64,000 nucleotides of DNA from Nymphaea colorata (GCF_008831285.2 NC_045149.1:7776417-7840416); one strand, 5' to 3'. Shown: positions 46,024 to 58,110, counted from the stretch's first letter. Notes: generated by a model not told the origin, from the sequence alone. Translations and numbers: made by a program.

Positions 46024-49000
46024 ATGGGGACCGGGTGCAGCAAGGAGGTCGTCGGGACTTCGCGTGGAACAAGAGGCCCATCGTTGCGGTCCTTCTGCTC
46101 GGGCGGATGCTCTTATTCCTTGGACCATGATGATGATCCTCGTCAGGTTTGGTCCAGTTTCTTCATTTCCTTATGATTGTGATGCTTTTTAGTTGGTTTT
46201 TTAAATGATCACAATTGATTTGGTTGAACTAACTTATTGCTTAATTGGTTCTGTTCATTAATGAATCCTTCTTTCGTGATTGTTTTCAGTGGTTTCTTAG
46301 CTTCATTCCGTTTCTTATAATCGATCAAGATTTTTCGTGACTTCTCGGTTGTTTGGGTTTGCTTGCTTTATGACTAGTAATCTTCTTTCTATGTTTCCGA
46401 ATTGGTGCAGGAGCTTTTGTCCGAGGTTACATTAGAGAAATGTATGAGCTAGCTAAGAGAATAGCACAGTGTGCCATTCAAGGGACGTTCATGAGCAAGA
46501 CTTGCTTTTTAATTAGAAATATGCTCTGAATAATGTCGAGCATGAATCTGCCTTTCTGCAGTTCTGAAATGATACCGTTTGCTTGTTTTAAGGAAAAACG
46601 GAAGAACAAAACACGCAGAGGGGTAATTTGGTTTCCCCTTGTTTTCTTCTGAAGTTTTAATTTTAAATCCACTCGAGTGTATACGAGTCTGTTCATGTTA
46701 AGGTTCACAAAAGTATATGAGCTTTCTCGGTTCGTCTTATCCCACAGACTGGCATTTGATCGCGCAAAGTTTCAAACAAGGGTCATGAACATGCATATTC
46801 CAGGCGCCTAGGAAGCAAAGTGGTTATACTTATCCTTCAATATTTATAATTTTATTCAACTAATGGTGAAGGAAACGACAAGCTAAGTTGAGGATAGGAA
46901 CACATGACGCAGCAAGTTTTGGGAAGAAGATAAGCAAGTAAAAAAGAAAATAAGCATGTAAATACAAACCGAGGTTGAGTTCATAAATGAAACACAAATG
47001 AAGGGCAGCGTCACTGTTTGGTCTATGTTTTATTGTCAACGGAGTGTATATCTATTGCCTATGTTCGACTTTGTGCATACACCAGATTCAGATGCCTAAA
47101 AGAGTATGTCTACATGACACGGTATTTAGTTTCATTTTATAACCGAGTCCTCTTATCCTGTGAGGATTGATTCCCACACTTGGATGTGAAAAGAAGCAGA
47201 GGGGAAATGTGGAGGAAAGGGGTTAGATCTTAACTTGAGGCCCTTGAGCAATATATTTATGGGGGATAGTGATACACACAACAAACTTCCTTCTTAGTAT
47301 TTTAGTCCAAGAATATCATGGATGTCCATGGTCTAACATAGGCAAATACGGCTCCAGTTTCCTTCAGACAATTTTTGGTTTAGAACGGTATCATGTTGGT
47401 TGATGATGAGTGAGGATTGGCTGGACTACTTAGCAATCTTGTAGTTTGTATATTTTCCCTCTGTTTCTTTTGGTAGCTCCTCTGGATGGAATCTTGTCTT
47501 CGGATATAAATGAAAGAAGAAAAAAGAAATACTTTATCTTGATTCTTGACTGTATAGTTCAGGTCTTGCTCATGCGTCAGATTTTTTATTAGGTTCTCAG
47601 TGCATCTGCTTAGCAGTACTTTGAAAGCTCAGCTGGTCATTTATTTATTATCATATTCTTAAATATGACATTATTTATGATTTGATTCCATTTCAGACCT
47701 CTTTTTAGATGAGTTTTTTGATGCATGGTCTCATGCTTATGGTATGAAGTATGAAGTATGAACTAGGAAGTATGAACATGTAAAATAAATGATGTGGCTA
47801 CCTTTACAATCCCTAATAATAAGCTTACTTGTTTCTTTTTTTTTTCCCTCAGAGAAAACAAAATGGTATGACAGAACCAGGTAGAGATCAGACTATGAGG
47901 GAATCAGATAAAATAAAAAAGAAGGCTTCATAAAAGGTGAAGCACTGGGAACTATACAAGTGTCTTCTGTCTCGTCCAATGTAGAGTTCAATGGGTGGAT
48001 TCATGAAACTGCATCTTCTGACCCGTCTGCTGCTGGTAATTGCTCTATCAGTGCTGACCAAATTGGCATCAGCTTGAATAGACCAACAAGTCTTGGGTCA
48101 TCTCAGGCTTATTCACTTCTGTCAAGTAGCCGTCCCACTTCAGATTCCACTGCAGTTTTTCATGAAAGTACCTGTTTAGACAATTTAGGAAGCAACAGTA
48201 ATGCTCTCAGAGATGGCAACCAATGTACACCTGGATTACGTTGGATAAATTCTTCAAATGGTTTTCACAGAATAGATTCTTCTTCTGATGAACTACAACT
48301 ACACCCTTCTGCTAAATTGGTTCAACAGCTGGACCATGTTATGCCTTCTTTTGAGAACATAACGACCCATAGCTCTGTTACAATGCGTGAACTTGCTGTA
48401 AATGGACCTTCTCTAGAGAGCTGTTCTGGAACAGCTCAGGATGAGTCAATGCATGCTTGTAGAAGGGCAGGAACAACAGACTCTCTACAAACAGGGATGC
48501 AATTTAGCAGGGCATTGAGCGTTGGAAGATTTCGTGATAGAGTCCTGCAAAGAAGTGACACAGTTGGGGATGTGACACAGGGTAATGTGCCAGACCTCTA
48601 TGACTTAACGTCAGAAGTTGTTCAACAAAATGCTGAAATTCCTCATATGTCCTCCAGTCATGACTTTGGTGGCAGTTCCATTAGGCCTTCCAATGGTAGT
48701 CACCAACTTGATGTGGGTAATCAGCAACTGGTAGATGTTACTGATGACAATCCTTCTTCACATCGAATGACATTCCTCGAAAGGAGACAAAGGGTGAGGT
48801 CTCAGGTAGGAAACAATTGTAACTGTTTCTACTTCATATATAATGTGGAACTTGCATTTTTCTTGCATAAGTACTTTGTCGATCTTTTTCTACAGGTTAG
48901 GGCACTCCACCGTTTGGGAAGTCGATTTGAGAATTTAGTTGGTCATGACAGATCTTGTATCTTGTCTGGTCAACATCGTAGAGGTCGTTGTCTGTGCCGA

Positions 49001-50840
49001 GCAAATATTAGGCCAGATAATACTGAAGGTGATACAAATACCAGAGCAAGCATATCAAGAATTGTGATGCTAGCAGAAGCATTGTTTGATGTAAGAGCCC
49101 TTATTAAAAAATTATGTGGTTGGACCATATTTTTCTATTAGGTTAGTTTTTGAATTATTTTGTAATTTTATTAGGTTTTGGATGAAATTCACCAGCAATC
49201 TGTGGTCTTGTCTTCTTGGCCTTCTGTGTCCTCACTGGGATCTGTACCTGCTCCAAAGGAGGTTGTAGAGCATCTGCCTGTCAAAGTGTATACTAAATCT
49301 AGTCTTAAGAATGAGGAAGCTGCCCAGTAAGTTGTTGATATCTATATCTTTCTCTTGTGTGTCGGTATGAAAGTTTGTTCCTTTTACTGTATGTTATCAT
49401 GCTAATGGAATGCCTGATATCTTTTTCATAGGTTTTCTGGATTGATTTTACCTGACTGGTGTTGAATATATGGCACCTGCCAATCGCTATTTTGCTTTCA
49501 GAATTTAGTAGTTTCTGTATTATTTTTCTCTTATCAACTTTTAGTGAATGTCCTACGTCCTTCTTGGTTGTCAACTTGTCATAAAATTCTCGTTACAAAG
49601 AATCCATGAATGCAGTAAAAATGCTGTCCTTTAGGAAATTCTATCTGACCCAAGTACTAGTTTTCTTAACAGAGCTACCTAAACATAGACTCGTATAATT
49701 TCTATTTACTATGATCAGGTCACAGGCATTATATTATTTCAGGTTCTTGAGTTATTTGTACCGGGATGTTGTTGATAAGATAGTCAAATAATGTATTGAA
49801 TCGCAGGCAGTACTTATCCAACAAAAATGTCCTATTTTGTCGAACTATTTTCAAAAAGAATGTATCTCCATTTTATATCCATAATCTTCAGCGCCGTGTT
49901 GGTAAAGTGTATTGATAAACTAGAGTTATTTTCCAAGGCTTTCCCTACATTATCCATGCTTCATTTTCCTAGGAAAATTTTCTCCTAGTAGAACGATGAA
50001 ATTGAATGACCTGATATTCCTAGCACCCACCTGTGTCATTGGCTCCTGTGGCTTCACCCCTCTGGAGACTGGTTGCTACTGCCGGAGATAGGAACTTAAG
50101 GATGCTTCCTTCAACAACGGGAGTAAACTAGAGATGTTTGGGCCCCAGGGGACCTTCAAAAACCTGTTGACGCAGTTCCTGGGACATTGTTTTCCACATG
50201 AATCACACTGGATTGGTGTGACCATTTAATTCTGGATGATTCAAAAGTGAAGAGTTCGCCATTTTATAGGTTCTATGTAATCAGCATGCTTGCTGCAGAT
50301 CTCTTTAGCAATTTAAAAGTATGTTCTTTGCCTCTGCTCGAACTTCTCCATGCGCGATGCACCAATCTTCAGTTGTGGTGAGCGAGCGTGAACTCTTGAA
50401 ATTGCTTGGACATTCTGTTTGCAACGGCATTTCACCTTTTGTTTCCTGTGCATTACTTGCTGCTCATGCTGCAAGATGTATACCTAAATTTTTAAAAGAT
50501 TATCGTGCCTAATTAAGGTCCTAATCTTGTTTGGTTCTTATTATCTGCAGATGCTACATTTGCCTTGTGGAGTACGATGAGGGAGATTGTTTGAGAATAC
50601 TTCCTTGCCACCACATGTTTCACCAATCATGTGTAGATAAATGGCTGAAAGAAGTTCACAGGTACTATGCATACTCTTCAGCAAATAGAAAGTCCTCTTC
50701 TCCTTTCGTTGTTCTTTAACAATGACTGTCGTATAGCAGACTTTTGATGGTAATATCCCTTTGTCTCTTGCAGAGTATGCCCCCTTTGTCGAGGAAATAT
50801 TTGTACATCAGATTCTTTGCCACTCGAGACTGTTGGTTGA
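46024..50840 (+). CDS. RING-H2 E3 ubiquitin ligase
   Basis: The product should transfer ubiquitin from an E2 to substrates; its targets are unknown. Secure exons: about 47,925-48,805, 48,896-49,090, 49,175-49,326, 50,551-50,661 and 50,774-50,840. They join in phase and encode a Ser-rich disordered region, then [16 protein letters not shown], the block [40 protein letters not shown] and [12 protein letters not shown]. The C-terminal RING is CYIC...CHHMFHQSC...CPLC, with all eight zinc ligands (C-x2-C, C-x-H, H-x2-C, C-x2-C); the last exon ends LPLETVG. A likely first exon at 46,024-46,146 starts MGTGCSK, with Gly2 and Cys5 as plausible myristoylation and palmitoylation sites, hence membrane attachment. 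How it joins the large exon is unresolved: the upstream frame (47,853-47,930) and the main frame differ by one phase. The architecture is shared by plant RING proteins without an established name. Confidence 0.85.
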
Positions 50841-52474
50841 ACCACAATTCGATGTCTTCTTCTGTATGACTTATCATATCACCATCTGTTTGTAACTGTA
50901 CATGATGGTCTCAGGTGGCGTTGCCAGCGCACCATAGTCTCCTTCCCTTGTTTGTTTAAGGCAAAGCTTTTATTTCAGAGAACTCCTGCTCTGCGTTTCG
51001 TTGCATTCTCTTTTATTTCGCCACAACTACCTATTATGCAGGAAGTTCCCCCGCTGTAATCTTTTGATGTTTTCCAGCCGTCTCCGCGTTGTTGAAGAAC
51101 TGACAAGTTGTTCTTACTGGTTAAGTTGGTAGGAGTCACAGATCTCACCATGATAATTGGCTATTCAATTAAACAAGATTCACTGGCAAGGGACTGTAAC
51201 GTCTGATTTTTCTCAAAACAGAAAAGAGAGAGAAATGATTTTGCAATCGATGAACAAGCAAAAGTTTTGTTTAAGCACACCTGGATCAATCTTGTACCTG
51301 ATCAATTTGCTGTCAAACAACCGAACTTGTGCTAGTCATAGCGGTATTTCTATATTCATGTGATCATCGAAATTACTTGCATCTTATAAGTAAAAGGACT
51401 TTAGGCTGAAAGAAACTTATATTTTCTATCTTTTTTGGTACTTGAAACTTTACACTTGAAAAGGTGTTAATTGCAGGTATCTTCATGATCTGAATATCTT
51501 AAACGTGGTAAGAGTAACATTGCACATGTAGCTGATTCTCCACTCAGCCAGGTTACTTCCAAGGCTTCCGGATTTTTATTGGGTTGTACGCACATGGCCC
51601 ATCGTAGCCTTGTTAGTGTTGAATGGCACTCTTGTTAAGAAAATGCATGAATTCAGACAGCCGCGTGGTGAGCACAGTGCGAACCATCCTTTCGCTTGTT
51701 TACTAAACCATAATCCTGAATCTCCTGATCACATGCTAACATACAAAAATGACCATGTACAACCTGGCGTGTACCGTCAGCCGAGTGGCATTTACAAGAT
51801 GCCATTCGAATGAGAGAGAAAAAAAACCTTGTAAGAGCAAACCCAATTCACCATCTTTACTACGTCTTTCTTTGTCGCTGGTCTAAAGCAGGATTCAACA
51901 ATTTTAGGGAATAAAATCAATGAACTATTGTTACAATAGATACAAGAAGAAAAATCAAGGAATTATTGTTACAACAGAAAAAAGAAACAAGTATTTTTTG
52001 TGCTCTCTCTTTAAAACTGGCTTAGATATACCACGGGGGTCCAGCCTAATCTGTGTCATATGTGCATATGAGAGTGCATATTTCGTACCGTCTTAAGACA
52101 ATCAGATTCAACTTAGCATTCGACGTATTGCACTCAGATCAATCAAATCTCTAATTGGATTCCAACTTTATGAGATTCTTCTCCTTACTGAAAACCAGGA
52201 TCCCTCCTGTCCTTACTTTTTGAGGTAACAAGCACATCATGGACGCTTGAAAATGGATGAAGGCACTTTCAGCATGAATTGCAGGCTTGCAGCCGCACCA
52301 GGTCAGGATCACCTTATTCCACAGGAGGGACTTGCGCGTTAATAGAATTTAAGGTTCATACCGTCAGAATCTTCACCACTTGAATGGTCTCGATGCTTCG
52401 GCAGAAATGGTAGGGGGGGCATCTGCAAGCACCTTACCTTTCAGGAATTAATAGCCCTTGCCTTTGGTGAAACA
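50841..52474. other. 3' region between convergent genes
   Basis: Probable 3' UTRs of the RING gene (+) and the PPR gene (-), with ordinary AT-rich sequence between. The small open frames at 51.1-51.8 kb carry no recognisable domain. Confidence 0.5.
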
Positions 52475-55327
52475 TCATCCACACTCCACTGCCAAGATAT
52501 CATCCGTAATGTGGTCGACCATCGGTTCATAACCTTCAGCCTTCATGTTCTGCAACAACATATCTAACATGGTATGAATCTCCTCCTGCTGTTGGTGATT
52601 TTGATCTCTGGCTGTGAAACAATACACTACACGGCAGACATCAATCCAACTCTTTCCGGTCTCCTTTCTCAGTCCCATCTCCCTCATAGCCTTCCTCAAG
52701 TTGTCGACACTGTCCCATCTTCCCTCTGCAGCATAGATGTGTGACAGGAGGACATGATAACCAGCTATCCCATTCTCTATCTGAAAAAGCCTGTCAGCTA
52801 CCAGATTTCCCAACTTGAACCTCCCATGGATTCGGCAGGCATTAAGCAGAGTTCCCCATAGTTTTGCATTACTAACCTTCTCTTCCATTCCCCTCAAAAA
52901 GCCGTAAGCCTCCTCCACCATCCCAGCCTTTCCTAACATATCAACAACACAGCAACAATGTTCGAAAGAAGGTGTGATGCCAAAATCATCTGCCATTGAA
53001 TGAAAGATTCTTAGTCCCTCCTCAACCAGTCCGCTCTGGCTGCATGCAGATAGGACTGCTAGAATAGTCACATGATCAGGCTTCATGCCAGCGCCAAGCA
53101 TTTCCTGAAACAATTCCAAAGCATTCAGCCCACGACCATGAAGGCCGTAACAAGAAATCATGGTGGTGTATGAGACCGAATTCCTCTCCTGCATCCTGTT
53201 GAACACATTAACTGCTGAGGCCACCAATCCACATTTAGCATACATGTCAACCAGTGCCGTGTCAACGAAGACGTTGTTGTCTAGTTCATGATGAATTGCA
53301 AAGCAATGAAGCTCCTTCCCCCGAGAGACAGCAGAACTTGCATTGCATGCCGGCAGAATGGAAGATAGTGTCACAGAATTTGGTCTCTGTTTCTGCTCTA
53401 GCATTTCTTGAAAAGTTTTAAAGGCCTCGCTGCTCAGTCCATTTTGTGTATATCCAGCGGTCATGGCATTCCACAGCACCTGATCCTTCGTTTTTACCCT
53501 TTCAAAAACTTTCCTAGCAGTTTCGACGTGTCCAGATTTCACGTACATGTCAACAAGATAACCCTCCATCCCTTCAAAATATATCCCATGCCTGAACATA
53601 TAAGCATGAGTCTGCATAGCCATTCTTGGATCACCCAGATTTGAACATAGGGAAGCCAGAAGAGTTACAGTTACAGAATCAAAAACGAGACCCAGCTTTT
53701 GCATCTGATGAATGAGTTTGATAGCCTCCATATTCAAACCATTCTGCACAAATGCAGAAATCATGGTATTCCAAGAAACGAGATCCTTATTGATCATCTT
53801 ACTGAAAAAATCGCATGCAATATCCAAACAGTTACATCGTGAATACATCGCCAGAAGCGCATTTGACACAATCAAAGGTAAACCAGCAGACGCTTTTAAG
53901 GCATACGCATGAATTTGTGGACAAAATTCTGACTGCTGTAATTGAGAAACAGCCATAACAGCACCAAGGACGGTAACTGCATCAGGCCTTTGTTCAGAGA
54001 CCAGAAGCTGAAGGAAAAATTCAAGGGCTTCGTCAGGATAATCGTTTTGTATGTATCCACTGATCATAGAATTCCATATTTCTGTGTTTCTCTCTGTCAC
54101 GGAGTCAAAAACCCTTCTAGCTGAATCAGGGTCTGAGATGCCAAAGTACAAGCAGATAAGTGAACTAACTGCAAATGGATCATAGGCATAAGATGGCCCA
54201 GATTTTAGAAGCAAACCATGAAAAGCAGCTGATGCTTGCTGCTCACACAGCTGTGCAACGGCTGGAAACACATTGACGAAGCTAAGGACCGTTCCCCTGA
54301 CTCCACGCTCAAGCATGAGCATGAAGTGTTTCACTGCTTCAAACGGTCGACCAGTTCGAAAATACCAAGAGATCATTATATTCCATGATACGACGTTTCT
54401 CCTCGGCATTCTGTCAAACAGCAGATTGACAACACTTCGTCTCGTAACTTTCGGGGATACGTTTCCAATCTCCGCCAAATCCGCCCTTGGTATCCCACCA
54501 AGCGTTTGGTCAACCATGTTTTCTCTCATTTTTCTCGCTAGACTTTCCTCTGTTCGACCACGTACCCATTGGTCCACACCAACAGATCCATAGCTTGTTT
54601 CTGCGCCAGTAAGAAGATTAGATCTTTCTCCCTGGGATATTTTATCAAGCTGCTGATGAACATTACCAGTAACTGCACAGGTCGATTCAACCAGCCCATT
54701 AAGGCCGACGCGTTTCTCCTCAAGCACATCAGCGTTGATTTGAGGACTGCCCACAACACCGTTTTCTGTAAACCTCTCATTTCCGTGAAGAAATTCAACA
54801 AACGACTGGTATACAAAAGAGTAGCTCAAACAATGGGCATACAAATTGAGTAATGAATTGCAAAGAATCGTGGTGGGCTTCAAACGACTGCGAATTACGT
54901 GACAGTGTATTGCTTTTCCAGCCCTTAGATCCCGTAAATCAGAACAGGCCTTCAGGGCTGAAGAATACGTATAGACGTCAGGTTTCCTGCCGGAGTTCTG
55001 CTTCATCCGGCGGTAGAACCGCAGCCCCTCATCGGGGAACCCGTTGCAGATGAAACCCACGATCATGGTGTTCCATAGGACCGTGTGTGGCTTCGTTATA
55101 CTATCGAATAGATGGTTGGCAGCTTCCAGCCGCCCATCTTTACAGAATTGGCTGAGACGGGCTCGAACAGACGTGTTCGATTTGGCGCCCTTCTCATTGT
55201 CGCCTCCAAATGATGTCGTCGTCTGGGTTCGGGAAGCACGTTGGCTCCCCCGCGCTGGAGAATGCACCGATGACGACGGCGAAGGGGACGAAGAGTTACA
55301 TGGCGGAGGGCAGACGATGGAAGCCAT
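52475..55327 (-). CDS. PLS-class PPR-E protein, At3g22150-like organellar RNA editing factor
   Basis: An intronless 950-aa pentatricopeptide protein, probably imported into chloroplasts and/or mitochondria to specify C-to-U RNA editing. The Arabidopsis counterpart At3g22150 (AEF1/MPR25) acts on plastid atpF and mitochondrial nad5. The first ATG in frame is at 55,327 (MASIVCPPP); the open frame extends 25 codons upstream without ATG. The Ser/Pro-rich start suits a transit peptide. About 19 PPR motifs follow in P-L-S order, for example VLWNTMIVGFICNGFPDEGL, VSWNTMISAFVQNGLNMEAI and VDTALVDMYAKCGLVASAV. The C-terminus is an E/E+-type domain (GLRKETGKSWIDVCRVVYCF) ending ITDDILAVECG, without DYW deaminase, so editing would require a DYW partner in trans. 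An S motif near residues 155-170 is interrupted by about 130 residues of non-PPR sequence before VNLLFDRMPRRNVVSWN. Similarity is high and collinear on both sides. Confidence 0.9.
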   Translation of the reverse strand: MASIVCPPPCNSSSPSPSSSVHSPARGSQRASRTQTTTSFGGDNEKGAKSNTSVRARLSQFCKDGRLEAANHLFDSITKPHTVLWNTMIVGFICNGFPDEGLRFYRRMKQNSGRKPDVYTYSSALKACSDLRDLRAGKAIHCHVIRSRLKPTTILCNSLLNLYAHCLSYSFVYQSFVEFLHGNERFTENGVVGSPQINADVLEEKRVGLNGLVESTCAVTGNVHQQLDKISQGERSNLLTGAETSYGSVGVDQWVRGRTEESLARKMRENMVDQTLGGIPRADLAEIGNVSPKVTRRSVVNLLFDRMPRRNVVSWNIMISWYFRTGRPFEAVKHFMLMLERGVRGTVLSFVNVFPAVAQLCEQQASAAFHGLLLKSGPSYAYDPFAVSSLICLYFGISDPDSARRVFDSVTERNTEIWNSMISGYIQNDYPDEALEFFLQLLVSEQRPDAVTVLGAVMAVSQLQQSEFCPQIHAYALKASAGLPLIVSNALLAMYSRCNCLDIACDFFSKMINKDLVSWNTMISAFVQNGLNMEAIKLIHQMQKLGLVFDSVTVTLLASLCSNLGDPRMAMQTHAYMFRHGIYFEGMEGYLVDMYVKSGHVETARKVFERVKTKDQVLWNAMTAGYTQNGLSSEAFKTFQEMLEQKQRPNSVTLSSILPACNASSAVSRGKELHCFAIHHELDNNVFVDTALVDMYAKCGLVASAVNVFNRMQERNSVSYTTMISCYGLHGRGLNALELFQEMLGAGMKPDHVTILAVLSACSQSGLVEEGLRIFHSMADDFGITPSFEHCCCVVDMLGKAGMVEEAYGFLRGMEEKVSNAKLWGTLLNACRIHGRFKLGNLVADRLFQIENGIAGYHVLLSHIYAAEGRWDSVDNLRKAMREMGLRKETGKSWIDVCRVVYCFTARDQNHQQQEEIHTMLDMLLQNMKAEGYEPMVDHITDDILAVECG
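54430..54829 (-). other. non-PPR insertion inside a PPR motif
   Basis: Within the PPR gene, between NSLLNLYAHC and VVNLLFDRMPRR, about 130 residues (from LSYSFVYQSF to SPKVTRR) are polar, rich in Gly, Glu, Asn and Val, and match no PPR consensus. The frame stays open throughout. From memory, the Arabidopsis protein has only about ten extra residues here. Confidence 0.65.
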
Positions 55328-56825
55328 GAAAGGCTCTGGCCTTACTTTCTTCCCCTGGATTTCATCTTCCAAAAGGAGTCGTTGGTCCTCCCCTTCCCAC
55401 ACAAGTACACAAGCATTATCTTGTTCCGGTCATGAACATGTCGGTGAGTACACGGACGGCTTTCAACTACCTGTAAAATGGCGATAAAAACAGTGGCACG
55501 TTCAATAAATCGCCTTGTTCGAAAATATCTTATTTTTATTCTTACGGACCGTTTGACTTTGTGGAACTTTACGGTAAAGCTGTAACTTTAAATTAAATTT
55601 GGTAGAAAATATCCGCTGGGGACGTTTGATAGCCGTGGATCTCAAATCTACTTGAGAGACCCTCTTGGGCACGATAATTGTTTTTTTTTAAAATATATTT
55701 TATATATTTTTATATTTATTATAATTAATTATATATATGTATTATTTTATATTAAAAATTTATTTTTAAATTTAATCGAGCCGAGCCGATGACGGACTCG
55801 GTCTCTCAAGTCGGGCCAGACTTGGGGCTCGAGTTCTCTGAGTTGGGCTGTGCCGGAACCCAATTTTTAGATGTCGAGCCGATCCGATGCCCAAGCACCG
55901 TGGGCATGCCCCACCTTACTCTCTTTCTCTCTCTTGTTCATGTGAAACCCTCTTTCTTTGTCGATCGTCCGACCATCGAATGTGCTCCACTTGAGAGGGA
56001 GAAAAAAAAACTGATGAAATGAAAAACCGATAAAAACAAACCAAACACGGCTTCTTTTAAGGTCTGATTTAAAAACTATGGATCTTAGATCTAAGGCACC
56101 AAATGCAACCTTAATGTCTATTATGGAATTATAGTACCAGTATTAAAGTTCTATCTAGGCACTAAAGTTCCACTTAAATAAATGAAACTTTAAAACTAGG
56201 GAAAAAAATTTGCATGTTAGCTTTTTAATATCTGTAACAAAAGTTTCATGAAATCAAACAAATGAGATAAATGAAAAATGAAACAAAAAAAATACCTGGT
56301 ACTAAATATCTAACAATTTTAGGTCCAGGTATAAGAGCAGCAAGCACTTGGACACGAAAAAAAAAAAAAAGGACTTTCAGGAAAGGTGCCTAGCAATCAC
56401 AAGATCGTGTTTGACGAACGAGGACATCTTTGCGTTGTTGTGTGCCTCGGATTCTTCTGTTTCAAACACTACACGATTTCACTTCTGTTTCAATTTGCGT
56501 TGTTGTGTCTTAAGAACATAGTGTTCTTGAATGCAGCAACGAAATGTCAAACGTAATAACATCTTATTTTATAGAATAAGAACAATTTTTTCTTATATGT
56601 ATTCTGGAAACATAATATTCTTCCTATCAAATGCCTTGGAAAGAGTTGTTTGACCCACAAATGAATTTTTTTTCTAATTAGTTTTTCCAAGTCTTTCGGT
56701 TAAAATAATGAGTTGTGGCACTTTTTTCTAGAAATATTTTGTCTGTCGTACACCATTAAACACTTTTAACTCAAAAAATGGATTCTCAAACAAAGAATGA
56801 AGAAAAAATTGAACAAAGGAGTTGT
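55328..56825. other. intergenic, PPR upstream region and repeats
   Basis: The first 200 bases hold the PPR leader and promoter, without a clear TATA box. The AT-cored repeat copy C follows at 55.64-55.90 kb. The rest is AT-rich with no gene. Confidence 0.5.
55640..55900 (+). repeat. AT-cored interspersed repeat, copy C
   Basis: The A/T core includes TTATAATTAATTATATATAT, TATTATTTTATATTAAAAA and TTTAAATTTAATCGAGCCG, matching copy A word for word in several stretches. The GC-rich right edge (GAGCCGAGCCGATG, CGGGCCAGAC) is present. Confidence 0.65.
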
Positions 56826-57021
56826 AGTACATTGAGCGGTAAGGTGGTCTATTTTTTTTTAGGGACTTAGGTTCAAATCCTAAGGTAAATGGGCTTTTCT
56901 TTAAACCAGAATAGGTTTCAATATAAACCTTATGGGCGGTCAGCTCAGGAAAGAGGCCAGTGGTCTCTCTTAAGGGTGGTGGAAAAAATCACTCACCCTT
57001 AAAATAAAAAAAAAAAAAAAA
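56826..57021 (+). mobile_element. tRNA-derived SINE (candidate)
   Basis: About 196 bp. GAGCGGTAAGGTGG near the left end resembles box A of a Gly/Glu-type tRNA. GGTTCAAATCC (56,870-56,880) matches box B at 10 of 11 positions. A tRNA-unrelated body follows and the element ends in a poly-A tract (57,001-57,021). That order is diagnostic of a SINE. No clear target duplication was seen. Confidence 0.6.
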
Positions 57022-57634
57022 GACTTAATCTTCTCATCATGCCGACACTATCGAAAATAGAGTCCACCCACTTGTCATTAAAAAGTGATCAGATATGTCG
57101 CAGTCGCAATTTTTAACATGTAGTGTGGATTTAAAGTCCGTGTTACTAAGAATCTACAATAACACACCTATTAATGCAGTCTTATATCTAAAATTTAAAG
57201 CTATCAAGCGCAACCTAAATGTCCATTAATTTAGAAATGTCGCTCTAATACTCGTTTGTGTATATTGGTCAAGATAGCGATCATTTCTGTTAGCTTCAAA
57301 GGGGTTTGCCATAGCTGGTTGAACTAGTAACTGGTAGACAACTCGTCCTTTGTTTGATTGTCAAAGGCACAAGCAAACACTTCCTAAACCCTAGGAACAA
57401 GGGGAATAAAAAGGGGGAGGCTGACTCTTGCACATTGATAGGGAAAAGCATCCATTCATCTCTGTTGCATTTGGGTCTTGCACATGATTCACTTTGATTA
57501 AGAAAGATTTACTGTTATCGATTGATCATTTACCTACCCTACTGAATCAAACGGTGTCATTTGCACACATCAAGGTGCTTATCAACATCTGCATATCCCC
57601 TGTTGATCACTTCCATGATCATTAAGAATAGGTA

Positions 57635-57815
57635 GGGGCAGGGCCGAAGCCAGGATTTCTTTTAGGGGTGGGTCAAACGATCGTTCAATTAAGCCAAACG
57701 GTCCAACGAATTTATTCGGGTATGACCAAACTAAATAAGAATACAAAAAATACATTAGACAACTAAAGTTTTTCAAATTTTCTAATATAATTTTTTTTTT
57801 AGTTAGTTAGGGTGG
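57635..57815. mobile_element. hAT-like MITE, truncated copy
   Basis: The left end GGGGCAGGGCCGAAGCCAGG and the following AGGGGTGGGTCAAACGATCG resemble copy 4 (GCAGAGGCGGAGCCAAG, then GGGACGGGCCAAACCATTCG). The right inverted end is missing or unrecognisable after GGGTGGGTCTCATTGTC. Confidence 0.5.
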
Positions 57816-57839
57816 GTCTCATTGTCGAAGCATACAACT

Positions 57840-58110
57840 AAGACTGAGCATTGAGCCATCCGAGTTTAATAAGGAGCCAGGTTTGGGCCTGGCCACAGCC
57901 GATGACTGCAGCTTGGGCCCAACCTGACTACCCTAAATTCGAGGCGGCTAGGTTAAAATTAAAATATATTTTTTTATTATAAAATAATATATAAATATAA
58001 GTAATCATAATAAAATACATAATTATATATGAAAAATAATAAAATAATATTAAATCCTGGTGCCCAAATTTTTGGGCTGGACTCGAATCGGGCCGAATGC
58101 AAACTGTTGG
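57840..58110 (-). repeat. AT-cored interspersed repeat, copy D (inverted)
   Basis: Read on the minus strand the A/T core and GC-rich edges follow the order of copies A-C (plus-strand edges CGAGGCGGCTAGG and TTTTTGGGCTGGACTCG). This is the only copy in opposite orientation. Confidence 0.6.

Noticed and set aside
8954-50840. A ubiquitin-proteasome gene cluster formed by PBD and the RING gene
   Set aside because: The genes are more than 30 kb apart with an unrelated tRNA-modifying gene between them; co-location looks accidental.
54569-54853. Plus-strand frames over the PPR gene
   Set aside because: Antisense shadows of the PPR frame without domains of their own.
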